Notes under the pieces: model-generated | Seen by the model: the letters and a program-made list of their open reading frames with translations, nothing else | What the model was told of the DNA's origin: nothing | The model's database searches: none | Assembly (NCBI GenBank): GCA_963762165.1 | Contig: CAVXJN010000003.1 | Span: 1 to 64,000 of the forward strand | Source: CAVXJN01 sp963762165 | GTDB lineage: Bacteria; Pseudomonadota; Gammaproteobacteria; JASBUN01 | Length of the DNA stretch: 64,000 nt | Direction of reading: 5' to 3' | Translations under genes and position numbers: made by a program | Shown here: positions 8,954-17,804 of the stretch, one piece after another | How the letters are laid out: every line of letters begins with the position of its first letter | How positions within the stretch are numbered: the stretch's first letter is position 1

Positions 8954-9994
8954 TCAGGACTGTCCGCGCAGACTGTCCTGCCCTCTCGGCAATGCGTAGC
9001 GCTCCATGAGGTAACACAGACAATCCTGCCGGATAATGCGCCCGTCCAGGGTCAACATGGACGGCATCACTGGCCGGCTGAGCCGCAACTCGCCGTCCTG
9101 GATGTGGAAGTAACGTTGCGCGACGTCCTCCTGAAAGTCATTCCAGGCGTGCAGGTGCACCGGACTGCCGGCACGCACGCGCCCCAACCGGGTGCCGGCG
9201 GACAACTCGCGAAAATTCAGATGATCGAGATCCTTCTCGAACAGGATGTCGGTATCGCCTGCGCCAAATCCAAAACTCACTTCCGGCGGCACCTTGACCA
9301 TGACCACCGTGTGAAACAGCGCCATATCCTGCTCGCGCGGCGGATGCTGCGGCATCTCCGTCAAGTGCAGACAGGCGTCGAGAAATTCGAAGGCATGTTC
9401 CGTACTGTGGGCGTCGCCCGATTTCCCGCATTCAACCGTCACTGCCGGACACAAAGGCGCGAACGCTTGCGACTGCACGCCGCGCGGCGTGGTGAAGTAC
9501 ACCACCACGCGACTGAACAGCGTCGCCAGGTGAAAGAAGCGATTGTCGATTCGGTTCACGCAGGCATAGTGCGGGTTCAAGCCGGTGTTGTTGTGCACGT
9601 CGGCGCTGGCGAACACCCCGCGCTCGGCCATGATGTCGCACACCTGTTGCATCATTGCAGCTTCGGCTGAATCGGTCGCCTCGCCGCCCGGCCAGACGCG
9701 GTTGTAATCCGGTTGCTGTTCGAGACGGCGCAGGCCGTGGCGGGCGGCCTCGACATTGCCGACGAACAGCGACAGCGCGCGCGGTAATTCGCGCTCTTGG
9801 TATTTTTGCAATAGCCGCTGAACCGCAAGCAGCCCCGTGTGCTCGTTGCCATGCAGTAGCACCGACACGAACAGTGCCGGCTGGCGGCGGCCGGGAATAT
9901 GCAGCAGCGCCGGTCCGCCCAGAACGCGGTGCATGTCGGCCGCGCTTGCATCCAGGAATCCGGGGGGGATTTGGACGAAAGTGTTCAAGAGCAT
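8954..9994 (-). CDS. Succinylglutamate desuccinylase/aspartoacylase family (M14-like) protein
   Basis: A 346-residue zinc hydrolase of the AstE/AspA branch of the M14 carboxypeptidase fold. Visible metal-site elements are LLHGNEHTGLLAV (HxxE) and SADVHNNTGLNPHY (second His); a further conserved acidic residue is in TVECGKSGD. The start is ATG 9994 (MLLNTFVQIP), two bases after the stop of the upstream ligase-like gene at 9997, so the two are certainly co-transcribed. The family deacylates N-acyl amino acids or trims small peptides; the substrate here cannot be told from sequence. No arginine succinyltransferase (ast) genes are nearby, which argues against a role in arginine catabolism. Confidence 0.8.
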   Translation of the reverse strand: MLLNTFVQIPPGFLDASAADMHRVLGGPALLHIPGRRQPALFVSVLLHGNEHTGLLAVQRLLQKYQERELPRALSLFVGNVEAARHGLRRLEQQPDYNRVWPGGEATDSAEAAMMQQVCDIMAERGVFASADVHNNTGLNPHYACVNRIDNRFFHLATLFSRVVVYFTTPRGVQSQAFAPLCPAVTVECGKSGDAHSTEHAFEFLDACLHLTEMPQHPPREQDMALFHTVVMVKVPPEVSFGFGAGDTDILFEKDLDHLNFRELSAGTRLGRVRAGSPVHLHAWNDFQEDVAQRYFHIQDGELRLSRPVMPSMLTLDGRIIRQDCLCYLMERYALPRGQDSLRGQS

Positions 9995-9996
9995 GG

Positions 9997-11448
9997 TCAA
10001 ATAGGCCACTCGTGCACGGGCCGACCGCTGCGTTGGCGCTCGGCGTAGGCTTCGGTCAGCGCCCGCATGTCGCGGCCGTTTCGTTCGACCCAGGCGCGCT
10101 GCCAGGCGCTGCCCGTCCTGCCGCTCCGGACCCGCTGTTCGATGATACCCAGATAGTGCCGGGCGTCTTCCGGGTCGGTATCCATGGCTCGCAGTCCCAT
10201 CCGCGCAAGAGGCAGAAGCTGTTCGAGCAACAAGCTGCGCAGACTGCCTTTGTGCTGATCCAACCATCCGACCGTAGCCGGTAAACCATGGCGCGCAGCT
10301 GCGTAAAAGTTATCACGCGCGTCGGTGAACCCGATCTGCTGCTCCGGCGGGGCTTCCATGGTAGCAAGATATTGCACCAAGCCATAAAAGAATGCGGCGT
10401 TGGCGATGGCGTCGACCACCGTCGGCCCTGCGGCCATGACGCGGTGTTCGATTCGCAAATGAGCGCTGCCTTGCGGGTCGAATCCGATCAACGGCCGATT
10501 CCAACGCCAGATCGTGCCATTGTGCAATCGCAGATGATCGAGGCGCTCCGGGGGCGAATCGAACTGCATCGGCAACAACACCGGAAAGTGCTGCAGATTT
10601 TCATCGAAGCACTCCAGCAGCGACTCACGGGCGTATCCGGAACCGAAACTCACCCGCCGCAAAGGGCCGTAGGCCGCGCCATCGAAACCACCCACTTCGA
10701 CCGCCTGCTCGAACAGCGGAATCCTCGTCTCCTCCCACAGGTCCGCGCCGAACAGGTATGGCGCGTTTGCGGCAATCGCCACGGTCGCTGCAGATGCAAT
10801 CAACGAGGCGTTGTAGAACCGCACCGCTTCTGCCGGACGGACCTGCAAGTGCACCTGGAACGAGGTTGTCGCCGATTCCAGCATCACGTCGTGATGAGTC
10901 GTTCGCAAATGTTCCCGGCCGACGATATCGAGCTGTAGCGGTTTACCTTTGCGCTGACGAAATACTTGTTCGTTGAGCGCCCTGAATCTTCTCATGCGCG
11001 ACATATTGGCCAATATCAATTGGTGCTCGCCGACGCTCGGTAAAATACCGACCATGATCAAACCGCTCCCGAGCTCCTGGGCCGTCTGGCAACACCGGGC
11101 CCAGGTGGCGTCGAGTCCCTCGTGCAGTCGGTGCAAGGCATTTCCGCCAAGCCGTTGCGGCTCAACGTTGATCTCGATGTTGAACTGGGAGAGCTCCGGG
11201 CTGATCCAGGGTGTTTGCGCCCGCTCCAGAAACACTTCGTTGAGCGCGGCTGGAACGTACTCGGCGTCTACCAGCCATGCCTCGAGTTCGAATCCGGCGA
11301 CCCCGCCTTCGTCGCAAAATCCCTGGTCCTTGAATCGGGACGCCAGCAAACGCGTTTCCTGACGCAAAGACGACCGGAATCGCTCGAAGTCGGCATCGTC
11401 GAAATGGCTGTGAGTGATTTCCTGCCCCAAAATCCGTTCCTGCGCCAA
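9997..11448 (-). CDS. GCS2-type glutamate-cysteine ligase-like carboxylate-amine ligase
   Basis: A 483-residue protein of the glutamate-cysteine ligase 2 superfamily (glutamine-synthetase-like fold). The N-terminus has GVAGFELEAWLVD, an ATP/glutamate-site block, followed by FNIEINVEPQRL and later TTSFQVHLQVRP and HLRIEHRVMAAGPTVVDA. The start appears to be TTG 11448 (AAGGC just upstream), because the only nearby ATG is out of frame and stops at once. It could make gamma-glutamyl-cysteine or another glutamyl-amide. The tight pairing with an aspartoacylase-like hydrolase is a recurrent ligase/peptidase arrangement that suggests modification of a small molecule or peptide. The exact substrate is unknown. 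Confidence 0.8.
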   Translation of the reverse strand: MAQERILGQEITHSHFDDADFERFRSSLRQETRLLASRFKDQGFCDEGGVAGFELEAWLVDAEYVPAALNEVFLERAQTPWISPELSQFNIEINVEPQRLGGNALHRLHEGLDATWARCCQTAQELGSGLIMVGILPSVGEHQLILANMSRMRRFRALNEQVFRQRKGKPLQLDIVGREHLRTTHHDVMLESATTSFQVHLQVRPAEAVRFYNASLIASAATVAIAANAPYLFGADLWEETRIPLFEQAVEVGGFDGAAYGPLRRVSFGSGYARESLLECFDENLQHFPVLLPMQFDSPPERLDHLRLHNGTIWRWNRPLIGFDPQGSAHLRIEHRVMAAGPTVVDAIANAAFFYGLVQYLATMEAPPEQQIGFTDARDNFYAAARHGLPATVGWLDQHKGSLRSLLLEQLLPLARMGLRAMDTDPEDARHYLGIIEQRVRSGRTGSAWQRAWVERNGRDMRALTEAYAERQRSGRPVHEWPI

Positions 11449-11493
11449 GCCTTATTGCAGTACCAGCATAGAAGGCACGCGACGCCTTGTCCG

Positions 11494-12183
11494 CTAATGG
11501 TTCAACTTTTCGGCCTTGCTGCGTAAATGAAGATCGAGGCTTGCCAGGCGTTGAGGTGTGCCTACGTCGACCCAGTCTCCAGCATAACGCTCGCCGCTGA
11601 CGCGGCCGGCATCCATGGCGGCGCGCAGCAAAGGCGCCAACGGGAAACGCCCCGCACTGCAACCCTCGAACAACTTCGGGCTGTAGAGGCCCACACCGCT
11701 GAAGGTCAAAGCCGGGCCGACGCCAGAACTTCGTACCCGATCGCCCGCGAGCACGAAATCGCCCTTGATGTGATGTACGGGGTTCGCCACCAACACCAGA
11801 TGCGCGAGGTCATCGAGTGCGCGCTCGCGCAGCCTTGAAAACGGAAAATCGGTCCAGACGTCGCCGTTGACGACGATGAACGGCGCGCCACCCAGCATCG
11901 GTAACGCGTGGAAAATACCGCCGCCGGTTTCCAGAGGCGGATCGCCTTCGTGGCAGTAACGGATGCGGACCCCGTAGCGGCCGCCGTCGCCGATGGCCTG
12001 CTCGACTTGCGCGGCGAGGTGGGACAGGTTGATGACGATATCGTCGACCCCGGCTGCGGCCAGCGCCAGCAAGTGGTATTCGAGCAAAGGGCGGCCGGCG
12101 ACCGGCAGCAGCGGTTTGGGCGTGTGGTCGGTCAACGGCCGCATACGCTCGCCGCGTCCCGCGGCCAGGATCATCGCTTTCAT
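11494..12183 (-). CDS. murU: N-acetylmuramate alpha-1-phosphate uridylyltransferase MurU
   Basis: A 229-residue nucleotidyltransferase with MKAMILAAGRGERMRPLT at the N-terminus (GxGxRxxPLT loop), TPKPLLPVAGRPLLEYHL and the metal-binding NGDVWTDF. MurU joins MurNAc-1-phosphate to UTP and gives UDP-MurNAc, bypassing de novo UDP-MurNAc synthesis (the fosfomycin target). The assignment rests on the fold plus the overlapping partner amgK: the ATG at 12183 overlaps the amgK TGA (12180-12182). The same amgK-murU pair flanks lptD in pseudomonads, which strengthens the call. A general sugar-phosphate nucleotidyltransferase would be the alternative. Confidence 0.88.
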   Translation of the reverse strand: MKAMILAAGRGERMRPLTDHTPKPLLPVAGRPLLEYHLLALAAAGVDDIVINLSHLAAQVEQAIGDGGRYGVRIRYCHEGDPPLETGGGIFHALPMLGGAPFIVVNGDVWTDFPFSRLRERALDDLAHLVLVANPVHHIKGDFVLAGDRVRSSGVGPALTFSGVGLYSPKLFEGCSAGRFPLAPLLRAAMDAGRVSGERYAGDWVDVGTPQRLASLDLHLRSKAEKLNH

Positions 12184-13166
12184 GGCGAACCGGCCTGTCC
12201 CGGCAGCGTTTCGAGTACTTCCTGCAATGCTGTCAGTTCCAGGTATCGGCCGGCCACGTCGCGCACATAGGCGAGCGTCCGCGGTATATCTTGCAAATAC
12301 CCCGGTTTGCCGTCGCGGTGATGGAGACGTGCAAAAATGCCGCTGGCTTTCAGATGGCGCTGCACGCCCATGAGGTCGAACCAACGCAGAAACAGTTGCG
12401 GATCTTCGACGTGCAAAATGCCCGATTGCAGCGCCAGGTCGTGAAAACCCAATGCCCAGTCTTCGACACGCGAGCGCGGCCACGCGATATAACAATCGCG
12501 CAGCAGCGAAACCAAATCATAGGTCACCGGACCGAGCACGGCGTCCTGGAAATCCAGTACCCCCGGGTTGTGCTGCTGGGTCAGCAACAGGTTGCGCGAA
12601 TGATAGTCACGGTGCACGCACACCTGGGGCTGCTCGATAGCATTGGCCACCAGAGTCGCATCGACTTTAGCCAATGCCTCGATTTGCCCGGAATGCGGTC
12701 GCCATTGCAGATGACGCTGCAAATACCAATCGCCGAACAGCGCCAGTTCACGCCGCAGCAAAGCTTCATCGTAAGACGGCAGTCGGTAGTCTCCGGGACC
12801 GCAAGCCTGCAACGTCACCAGTGCAGCCAACGCATCGCCATACAATCGATCGACGTTGTCCTCGTTGAGCTCAGCCAAATACAGCCGCGTGCCCAAATCG
12901 CTCATCAGCACAAAACCGCGATCGAGATCCTGCTCCACAATTTCCGGAACGTTGATGCCGATGGCAACAAAAGCACGTGCGATGCCGACGAACGGCGCGC
13001 AATCCTCCTGAGGCGGCGGCGCGTCCATCGCGATCAAGCTGCGGTCGTCGAATTGCAACCGGAAGTAACGGCGAAAGCTCGCGTCGGAGGATGCGGACGT
13101 CAAGCGAAACGGAGGCAAGCCGAGCCAATCGAGCCATTCCTGTAGCGTTTCAAGGCGGTCTGTCAC
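12180..13166 (-). CDS. amgK: N-acetylmuramate/N-acetylglucosamine anomeric kinase AmgK
   Basis: Aminoglycoside phosphotransferase-fold sugar kinase of 328 residues. The catalytic loop is VCVHRDYHSRNLLL and the metal-binding segment is GVLDFQDAVLGPVTYDLVSLLRD. AmgK phosphorylates MurNAc (and GlcNAc) at C1 in the anomeric recycling route found in pseudomonads and many other gammaproteobacteria; its product feeds MurU, encoded next in the operon with a 4-base overlap. The start is GTG 13166. Together the pair indicates a cell-wall salvage route independent of the MurQ etherase route. Confidence 0.9.
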   Translation of the reverse strand: MTDRLETLQEWLDWLGLPPFRLTSASSDASFRRYFRLQFDDRSLIAMDAPPPQEDCAPFVGIARAFVAIGINVPEIVEQDLDRGFVLMSDLGTRLYLAELNEDNVDRLYGDALAALVTLQACGPGDYRLPSYDEALLRRELALFGDWYLQRHLQWRPHSGQIEALAKVDATLVANAIEQPQVCVHRDYHSRNLLLTQQHNPGVLDFQDAVLGPVTYDLVSLLRDCYIAWPRSRVEDWALGFHDLALQSGILHVEDPQLFLRWFDLMGVQRHLKASGIFARLHHRDGKPGYLQDIPRTLAYVRDVAGRYLELTALQEVLETLPGQAGSP

Positions 13167-13265
13167 GATCGAATACCGGTCAGCATGCGGTCAGGCGCGA
13201 GCAGTCTAGCGCAACCGCGCCAGCCGCAACAATGCGCACACATCGCACAGTGAGAAAACTTTTTG

Positions 13266-16200
13266 TCATGGGTTCGAATCGCGGGGCTCGGGATCGCGCA
13301 CGCGGCAATAGGGCGCCTCCGGCTCTGGATCAGGTTTACCCAGTGCGCGCCGCATCTGCGTACAGACCAGTGTGCGAGCGTCATCTGCAATCAAGTACAG
13401 ACACGGCAACACAATCAGAATCAATACCGTCGCAAACAGCAGACCGAAACCCAGACTCACCGCCATCGGTGACAGAAACGCGGTCTGGCCGGTGGCAAAG
13501 AAAATCAATGGCGAAATCCCCAGAAACGTGGTGATGCTGGTCAACAGGATCGGGCGAATGCGCACTCGCCCCGCTTCCACCAACGCATCGACGCGGCCCA
13601 TTCCCTCGCCGCGCAGCCGCTTGGCGAAATCAACCAGAATCAAAGAATCGTTGACGACGATCCCGGATAACGCCAGCAGACCGATCAGCGACAGAAACTG
13701 CAGATTGTAGCCAAAGATCGCATGGCCAAAGATCACGCCGATGATACCGAACGGAATCGCCAACATGACCACCAGCGGGTCGAGCAGGGATTTGAACAGA
13801 GACCCCAGAATGAAAAAAATGATCGCCAGAGAAATGATGCCAGCGCGCGTCATATCGCGGAACGATTCATTGGCTTCTTTCTTCTGCCCCAGGAACAACA
13901 GCGAATAGTCGCCGCCGTCGTTGATTGCGCCGAAGCGCTGCTGCACCTGATCGTTCACCGCCAACGGCGTCGTCACCTTGTCGTCCACTTCGGCAGTCAC
14001 CGTAGCCAGGCGACGCAAGTCCCTGCGATTGATCACGCTGAGTCCGCGGCCGACTTCGATATCCGCCACCTCGCCCAGATAGACTGTACGTCCGCCGCTC
14101 AGGGTGATCGGCAAATCGCGCAGGTCGCTACGTTTGCGTGTTTGCTGATCGTAGATCACCCGCACCGGCAACCGTTCGTCGTCCGAGGTGACATACACGG
14201 CTTCCAGTCCCAAAAAACCGGTGCGTACCGCGTCGCTGATCTGTTGCTGGGTAAGCCCCAGCTCACGCCCGCGGTCGTTGAGTGAGTAGCGGTACTCGAG
14301 CTTGCCCACCTCCATGTCGTGCTGTACGTCATAGACCCCGGGCAGACTGCGCAGAAAGCCGGCGATCCGCTCGGCGTGTTGGCGCAACACCTGGCTGCGG
14401 GGCCCGGCCACACCCACCTCGATATCGGTGCCGGCGGGGCCGCCCTGAGGCCGTACGATCGACAACCGCTGGATACCGGGCAGCGCCTGCAGCCGGGTTC
14501 GCAGAGCGTTGACGATTGCCTCGGTACCGCGCACCCGGCTGCCACTGGCGTGGAAATTCATACTGACCAACGGTGATACGAACCGCTCGATGAGACCCGA
14601 TGCCTTGGCGGCAGAGAGGTTGATCTGCAACTGCACGTAACGTGATCCGACCCGGAAGCGATTGAAGTCGATGAAACTGACACCCACGTTGGTGAGTAGA
14701 GTGTCGAGTTCATCCGGTTCAACCACGTCCATAACGGCCCGTTCGGCCTGTTTCGCCAGCCGCGCGGAATCCTCCAAACTGTAGGTGTTGGGCGCTTCGA
14801 TGTTGACGAAAAACTGACCGAGCTCGACGCGGCCAAAGAGATTGAACGGTAACCGGGTCTGGGCATATACCAGCGCAATGGTCAAAACGCAGAAAGTGGC
14901 GACGGCGACTATATACCGATGATGCAATGCGTGGCGCAACAATGCTGTATAGCGCCGCAACAACGCGCCCCAGTCGACTCGGGTTTTTCTGCGCGGCTTT
15001 CGGACTCGCAGCATGTCCGCGGCATGGGACGGCAACACCAGGAACGCTTCTGCCAGTGACCCGAGCAACGATGCACTGACCACAACCGGTATCACCGCAA
15101 TGAACACGCCCATGGTGCCGGTGATGGCGAACATCGGCAGAAACGCCGCCACCGTGGTAGCGGTCGACGCAACCACCGGCCAGAACACTTCCCGCGTACC
15201 GATCTCAGCGGCCTGGCGGGCGGACAACCCCAGCTCCATATGCCGGTAGATATTCTCGTTGACGATGATGGCATCGTCGACAATCAAGCCAAGTGCGATC
15301 AGAAATGCGAACAAAGACACCATGTTGATGGTGTAGCCGAGGTAGTTCAGCACGATCACGGCGACCAGGAACGAAACGGGAATGCCCATGGCAGTAATCA
15401 ATGCCACGCGGAAATTCAGGAACAGATACAGCGACAGCAGCACCAGCACCAGGCCCACCAACCCGGATGACTTGACCGTGTCGAGACGGTTCTTGACATA
15501 CACGGACAGGTCGCTGAAAACCCCGGCGTGAACCCCCGGCGGCAGCTCGCCACGCAATTGCCCCACCAGTTTGCGCACCGCATTGGACACGTCGATGGTG
15601 GAGGCGTCGGCGGTTTTGGTCACAGTCAGATTGACCGAAGGTTTGCCGTTGAACCGCCCCAGTGTTTGCGCCTCCTCAAGCCTGCGCTGGACGGTCGCAA
15701 CTTGGCCGAGCAGCAGTTGGCCGCCGGAGGCATTGGTGCGCAATGGGACCTTGGCAATGCCTGCGGGGTCCGGGGCATAACCTTCGCCGCGCAACAAGAT
15801 GTCGCCTTCCTGGGCTTGCAGGGATCCGCCGGGCAGATCCCGCAGGTTTTGGCGCAGCGCTTGAACCACGTCGCTCAGCGCGACCTTGTTGGCGGCCAGC
15901 ACCTCGGGCTGCAGCACCACCCACAGCTCCCAGTCCCGTTGACCGGCGACGCCGACACTGGCAGTACCGGGAATCGCCTGCAGGCGCCGCTTGATGCGAT
16001 CGGCAAGGTCGTACAGAAACGGCCGCGAAACGTCGCCGTACAACGATACAAAAATGACCGGAAAGCGAGTTTCCAGCCGTTGCAACTCGGAAGCCTCGGC
16101 CTCCTCGGGAAAGTCCTTGATTTGATCCAATCGATTGCGGGCATCGCGCATGAAGTCGTCGACGTCCGAACCGGACTTCAATTTGATGGTGACCGAGGAC

Positions 16201-16463
16201 AGACCTTCGTTGCTGCTGGACTGGATTTCGTCGATGTCACTGAGACCGTCGAATTCTTCTTCGATCGGCAGCGTCACTTGCTTCTCCACTTCTTCCGGCG
16301 GCGCACCTTCGAACACGGTGGTGATACGTACAATGTCCTGCTCGACTACCGGAAACATCTCCTGGGGCATGGCGTACCAGGACAGCACTCCGGTCACGAC
16401 CACGAACACCAGCAACAGGTTGACGATCAGGCCATTGTTGATGGAAAAGCGGATCAGCGACAC
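13266..16463 (-). CDS. RND-family efflux transporter, inner-membrane permease
   Basis: An RND transporter of about 1065 residues in the AcrB/HAE or metal-efflux-like group. It has the usual 12-helix layout with two large periplasmic loops. The proton-relay aspartates are D396 and D397 in LGLIVDDAIIVNENIYRHME (TM4), and FFILGSLFKSLLDP, IGLLALSGIVVNDSLILVDFAKR and ILLTSITTFLG mark the second half. I place the start at GTG 16463 (VSLIRFSINNGLIVN), eight bases after the adaptor stop; the open frame extends to 16583 but that part overlaps the adaptor gene. No outer-membrane TolC-like gene is in the window. Substrate unknown. Confidence 0.9.
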   Translation of the reverse strand: MSLIRFSINNGLIVNLLLVFVVVTGVLSWYAMPQEMFPVVEQDIVRITTVFEGAPPEEVEKQVTLPIEEEFDGLSDIDEIQSSSNEGLSSVTIKLKSGSDVDDFMRDARNRLDQIKDFPEEAEASELQRLETRFPVIFVSLYGDVSRPFLYDLADRIKRRLQAIPGTASVGVAGQRDWELWVVLQPEVLAANKVALSDVVQALRQNLRDLPGGSLQAQEGDILLRGEGYAPDPAGIAKVPLRTNASGGQLLLGQVATVQRRLEEAQTLGRFNGKPSVNLTVTKTADASTIDVSNAVRKLVGQLRGELPPGVHAGVFSDLSVYVKNRLDTVKSSGLVGLVLVLLSLYLFLNFRVALITAMGIPVSFLVAVIVLNYLGYTINMVSLFAFLIALGLIVDDAIIVNENIYRHMELGLSARQAAEIGTREVFWPVVASTATTVAAFLPMFAITGTMGVFIAVIPVVVSASLLGSLAEAFLVLPSHAADMLRVRKPRRKTRVDWGALLRRYTALLRHALHHRYIVAVATFCVLTIALVYAQTRLPFNLFGRVELGQFFVNIEAPNTYSLEDSARLAKQAERAVMDVVEPDELDTLLTNVGVSFIDFNRFRVGSRYVQLQINLSAAKASGLIERFVSPLVSMNFHASGSRVRGTEAIVNALRTRLQALPGIQRLSIVRPQGGPAGTDIEVGVAGPRSQVLRQHAERIAGFLRSLPGVYDVQHDMEVGKLEYRYSLNDRGRELGLTQQQISDAVRTGFLGLEAVYVTSDDERLPVRVIYDQQTRKRSDLRDLPITLSGGRTVYLGEVADIEVGRGLSVINRRDLRRLATVTAEVDDKVTTPLAVNDQVQQRFGAINDGGDYSLLFLGQKKEANESFRDMTRAGIISLAIIFFILGSLFKSLLDPLVVMLAIPFGIIGVIFGHAIFGYNLQFLSLIGLLALSGIVVNDSLILVDFAKRLRGEGMGRVDALVEAGRVRIRPILLTSITTFLGISPLIFFATGQTAFLSPMAVSLGFGLLFATVLILIVLPCLYLIADDARTLVCTQMRRALGKPDPEPEAPYCRVRDPEPRDSNP

Positions 16464-16470
16464 GATGGCG

Positions 16471-17679
16471 TCACGCCCCCGGTTCCTGCGCCGGGGCGGC
16501 GGTGTCGCGCTCCACCTCCACCGCTTGGCCATCACTGAGCGCCGCGGCGTCCCGAGCCACGACTCGATCGCCCGGGACGACACCGGACTGTACCACCTGC
16601 AACGCTCCCACCCGGGGCCCCAGGGTCACCGCCACACGGCGGAGCAGCCCGTCGGCGACCACGAACACGAACGCGTTGCCTTCGTCGTGCACGACGCCGG
16701 CGGCGGGCAACGCAATCACGTCATGCAATGCCGTCAGCGGCAGTTCGGCGCGCGCCGTCTGGCCGGATTCGACCCCGTTCCCCGGAATGCGAATGCGAAT
16801 TCCGTAGGTAAAGGTGCTCGGATCCGGGTCGCGTTGCAGCGCCACCACCCGTCCCTGAACCTGACGGCCATCGGCCAAGCGTACCGGGACTGCATCACCG
16901 AGTTGCTGGGCCGTGGCCACCGCGCCGCGCACCTGCAGGTTGAGTTCGAGTTCGGAAACGTCGACCACCTCGACGGCATCTTGATTCGGCGATACGTAGT
17001 CGCCCTGCTGCACCAGGACTTGATTCACGACACCGTCGAAGGGCGCGCGCAAGCGCGTTCGCGCCAGATTGCGCCGGGCACCGTCCAACGCTGATTGACG
17101 TAAATGCAGGCGCGCGTCCGCGCTCTGGACACTGTTCTCCAACCGCGCCAATTCGCTTTCGAGCTGCAGCAACTGCTGTTGCGCCTCGTCAAGATGCGAG
17201 CGAGACACCAGCGAGCCGGCATCCAGACGCTGCAGGCGCCGCACCTCCCGCGCCTGTAAATCCCGGTGCTGACGCGCCAACTCCAGCAGCCGGCGGTCCC
17301 GTTTCACCGCTTCCCGTTCGATCGTCAATTGCGCTTCGGCCTGCGTCACCGCGTCACGCAAGTCGCCATCGTCCAGACGCACCATGAGATCGCCGCGCTG
17401 CACCGCTGCGCCGGCTTCCACCGCCCGCTCTGCCACCTGCCCGGAAAGTTCGAAACGCAGCCGCGAGCGAAGTTTCGGGCTCAGACGACCGCTGACCGTT
17501 TCCGTCGGCGCCAGATCGATGCGTGAAACCGTCTTGGCATCGACCCGGGCCGGCGGCTGGGTACGACGCTCCGAACTGGGTTGAGGCGCCGTCGCCCTGA
17601 GGGTTGCGGCAACCGCTACCGTCACGGCGATCACCAACACGACCGCAAAACTGGTTTTGATTCGGGAGGACACCGGCAA
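16471..17679 (-). CDS. RND efflux periplasmic adaptor subunit (MFP/HlyD family)
   Basis: Membrane-fusion protein of about 402 residues that links the RND pump to an outer-membrane channel. There is an N-terminal membrane anchor (FAVVLVIAVTVAVAATL), a biotinyl-lipoyl-like half-motif (GQVAERAVEAGAAVQRGDLM), a long alpha-helical hairpin rich in Leu, Glu, Arg and Gln (about residues 110-200), the second half-motif (LRAPFDGVVNQVLVQQGDYV), then beta-barrel and membrane-proximal domains. Start: TTG 17679 or GTG 17673; neither has a clear ribosome binding site. It is transcribed divergently from lptD across a 125-base gap and precedes the pump gene by eight bases. Confidence 0.88.
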   Translation of the reverse strand: MPVSSRIKTSFAVVLVIAVTVAVAATLRATAPQPSSERRTQPPARVDAKTVSRIDLAPTETVSGRLSPKLRSRLRFELSGQVAERAVEAGAAVQRGDLMVRLDDGDLRDAVTQAEAQLTIEREAVKRDRRLLELARQHRDLQAREVRRLQRLDAGSLVSRSHLDEAQQQLLQLESELARLENSVQSADARLHLRQSALDGARRNLARTRLRAPFDGVVNQVLVQQGDYVSPNQDAVEVVDVSELELNLQVRGAVATAQQLGDAVPVRLADGRQVQGRVVALQRDPDPSTFTYGIRIRIPGNGVESGQTARAELPLTALHDVIALPAAGVVHDEGNAFVFVVADGLLRRVAVTLGPRVGALQVVQSGVVPGDRVVARDAAALSDGQAVEVERDTAAPAQEPGA

Positions 17680-17804
17680 GACCGCTGGAACAATTTGAAG
17701 GAAATTGAATTCTATGCGATTTTAGCGACCCTGGACCACCAGGGTCGGAACAGTGTCCGCCGCCCGGGTGCGGCACAGACGTCCGCCAACGAGAATTCCT
17801 AGAC

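Noticed and set aside
9995..10267. N-terminal extension of the M14-like protein
   Set aside because: It overlaps the ligase-like gene in another frame; the family N-terminus begins at ATG 9994 right after that gene's stop.
15528..16538. Forward open frame of 336 codons opposite the RND permease
   Set aside because: Antisense shadow; the permease on the other strand has its proton-relay aspartates and full length.
16464..16583. Upstream extension of the RND permease
   Set aside because: It lies within the adaptor gene and is Arg/Pro-rich; RND proteins begin with the SLIRFSINN-type segment.
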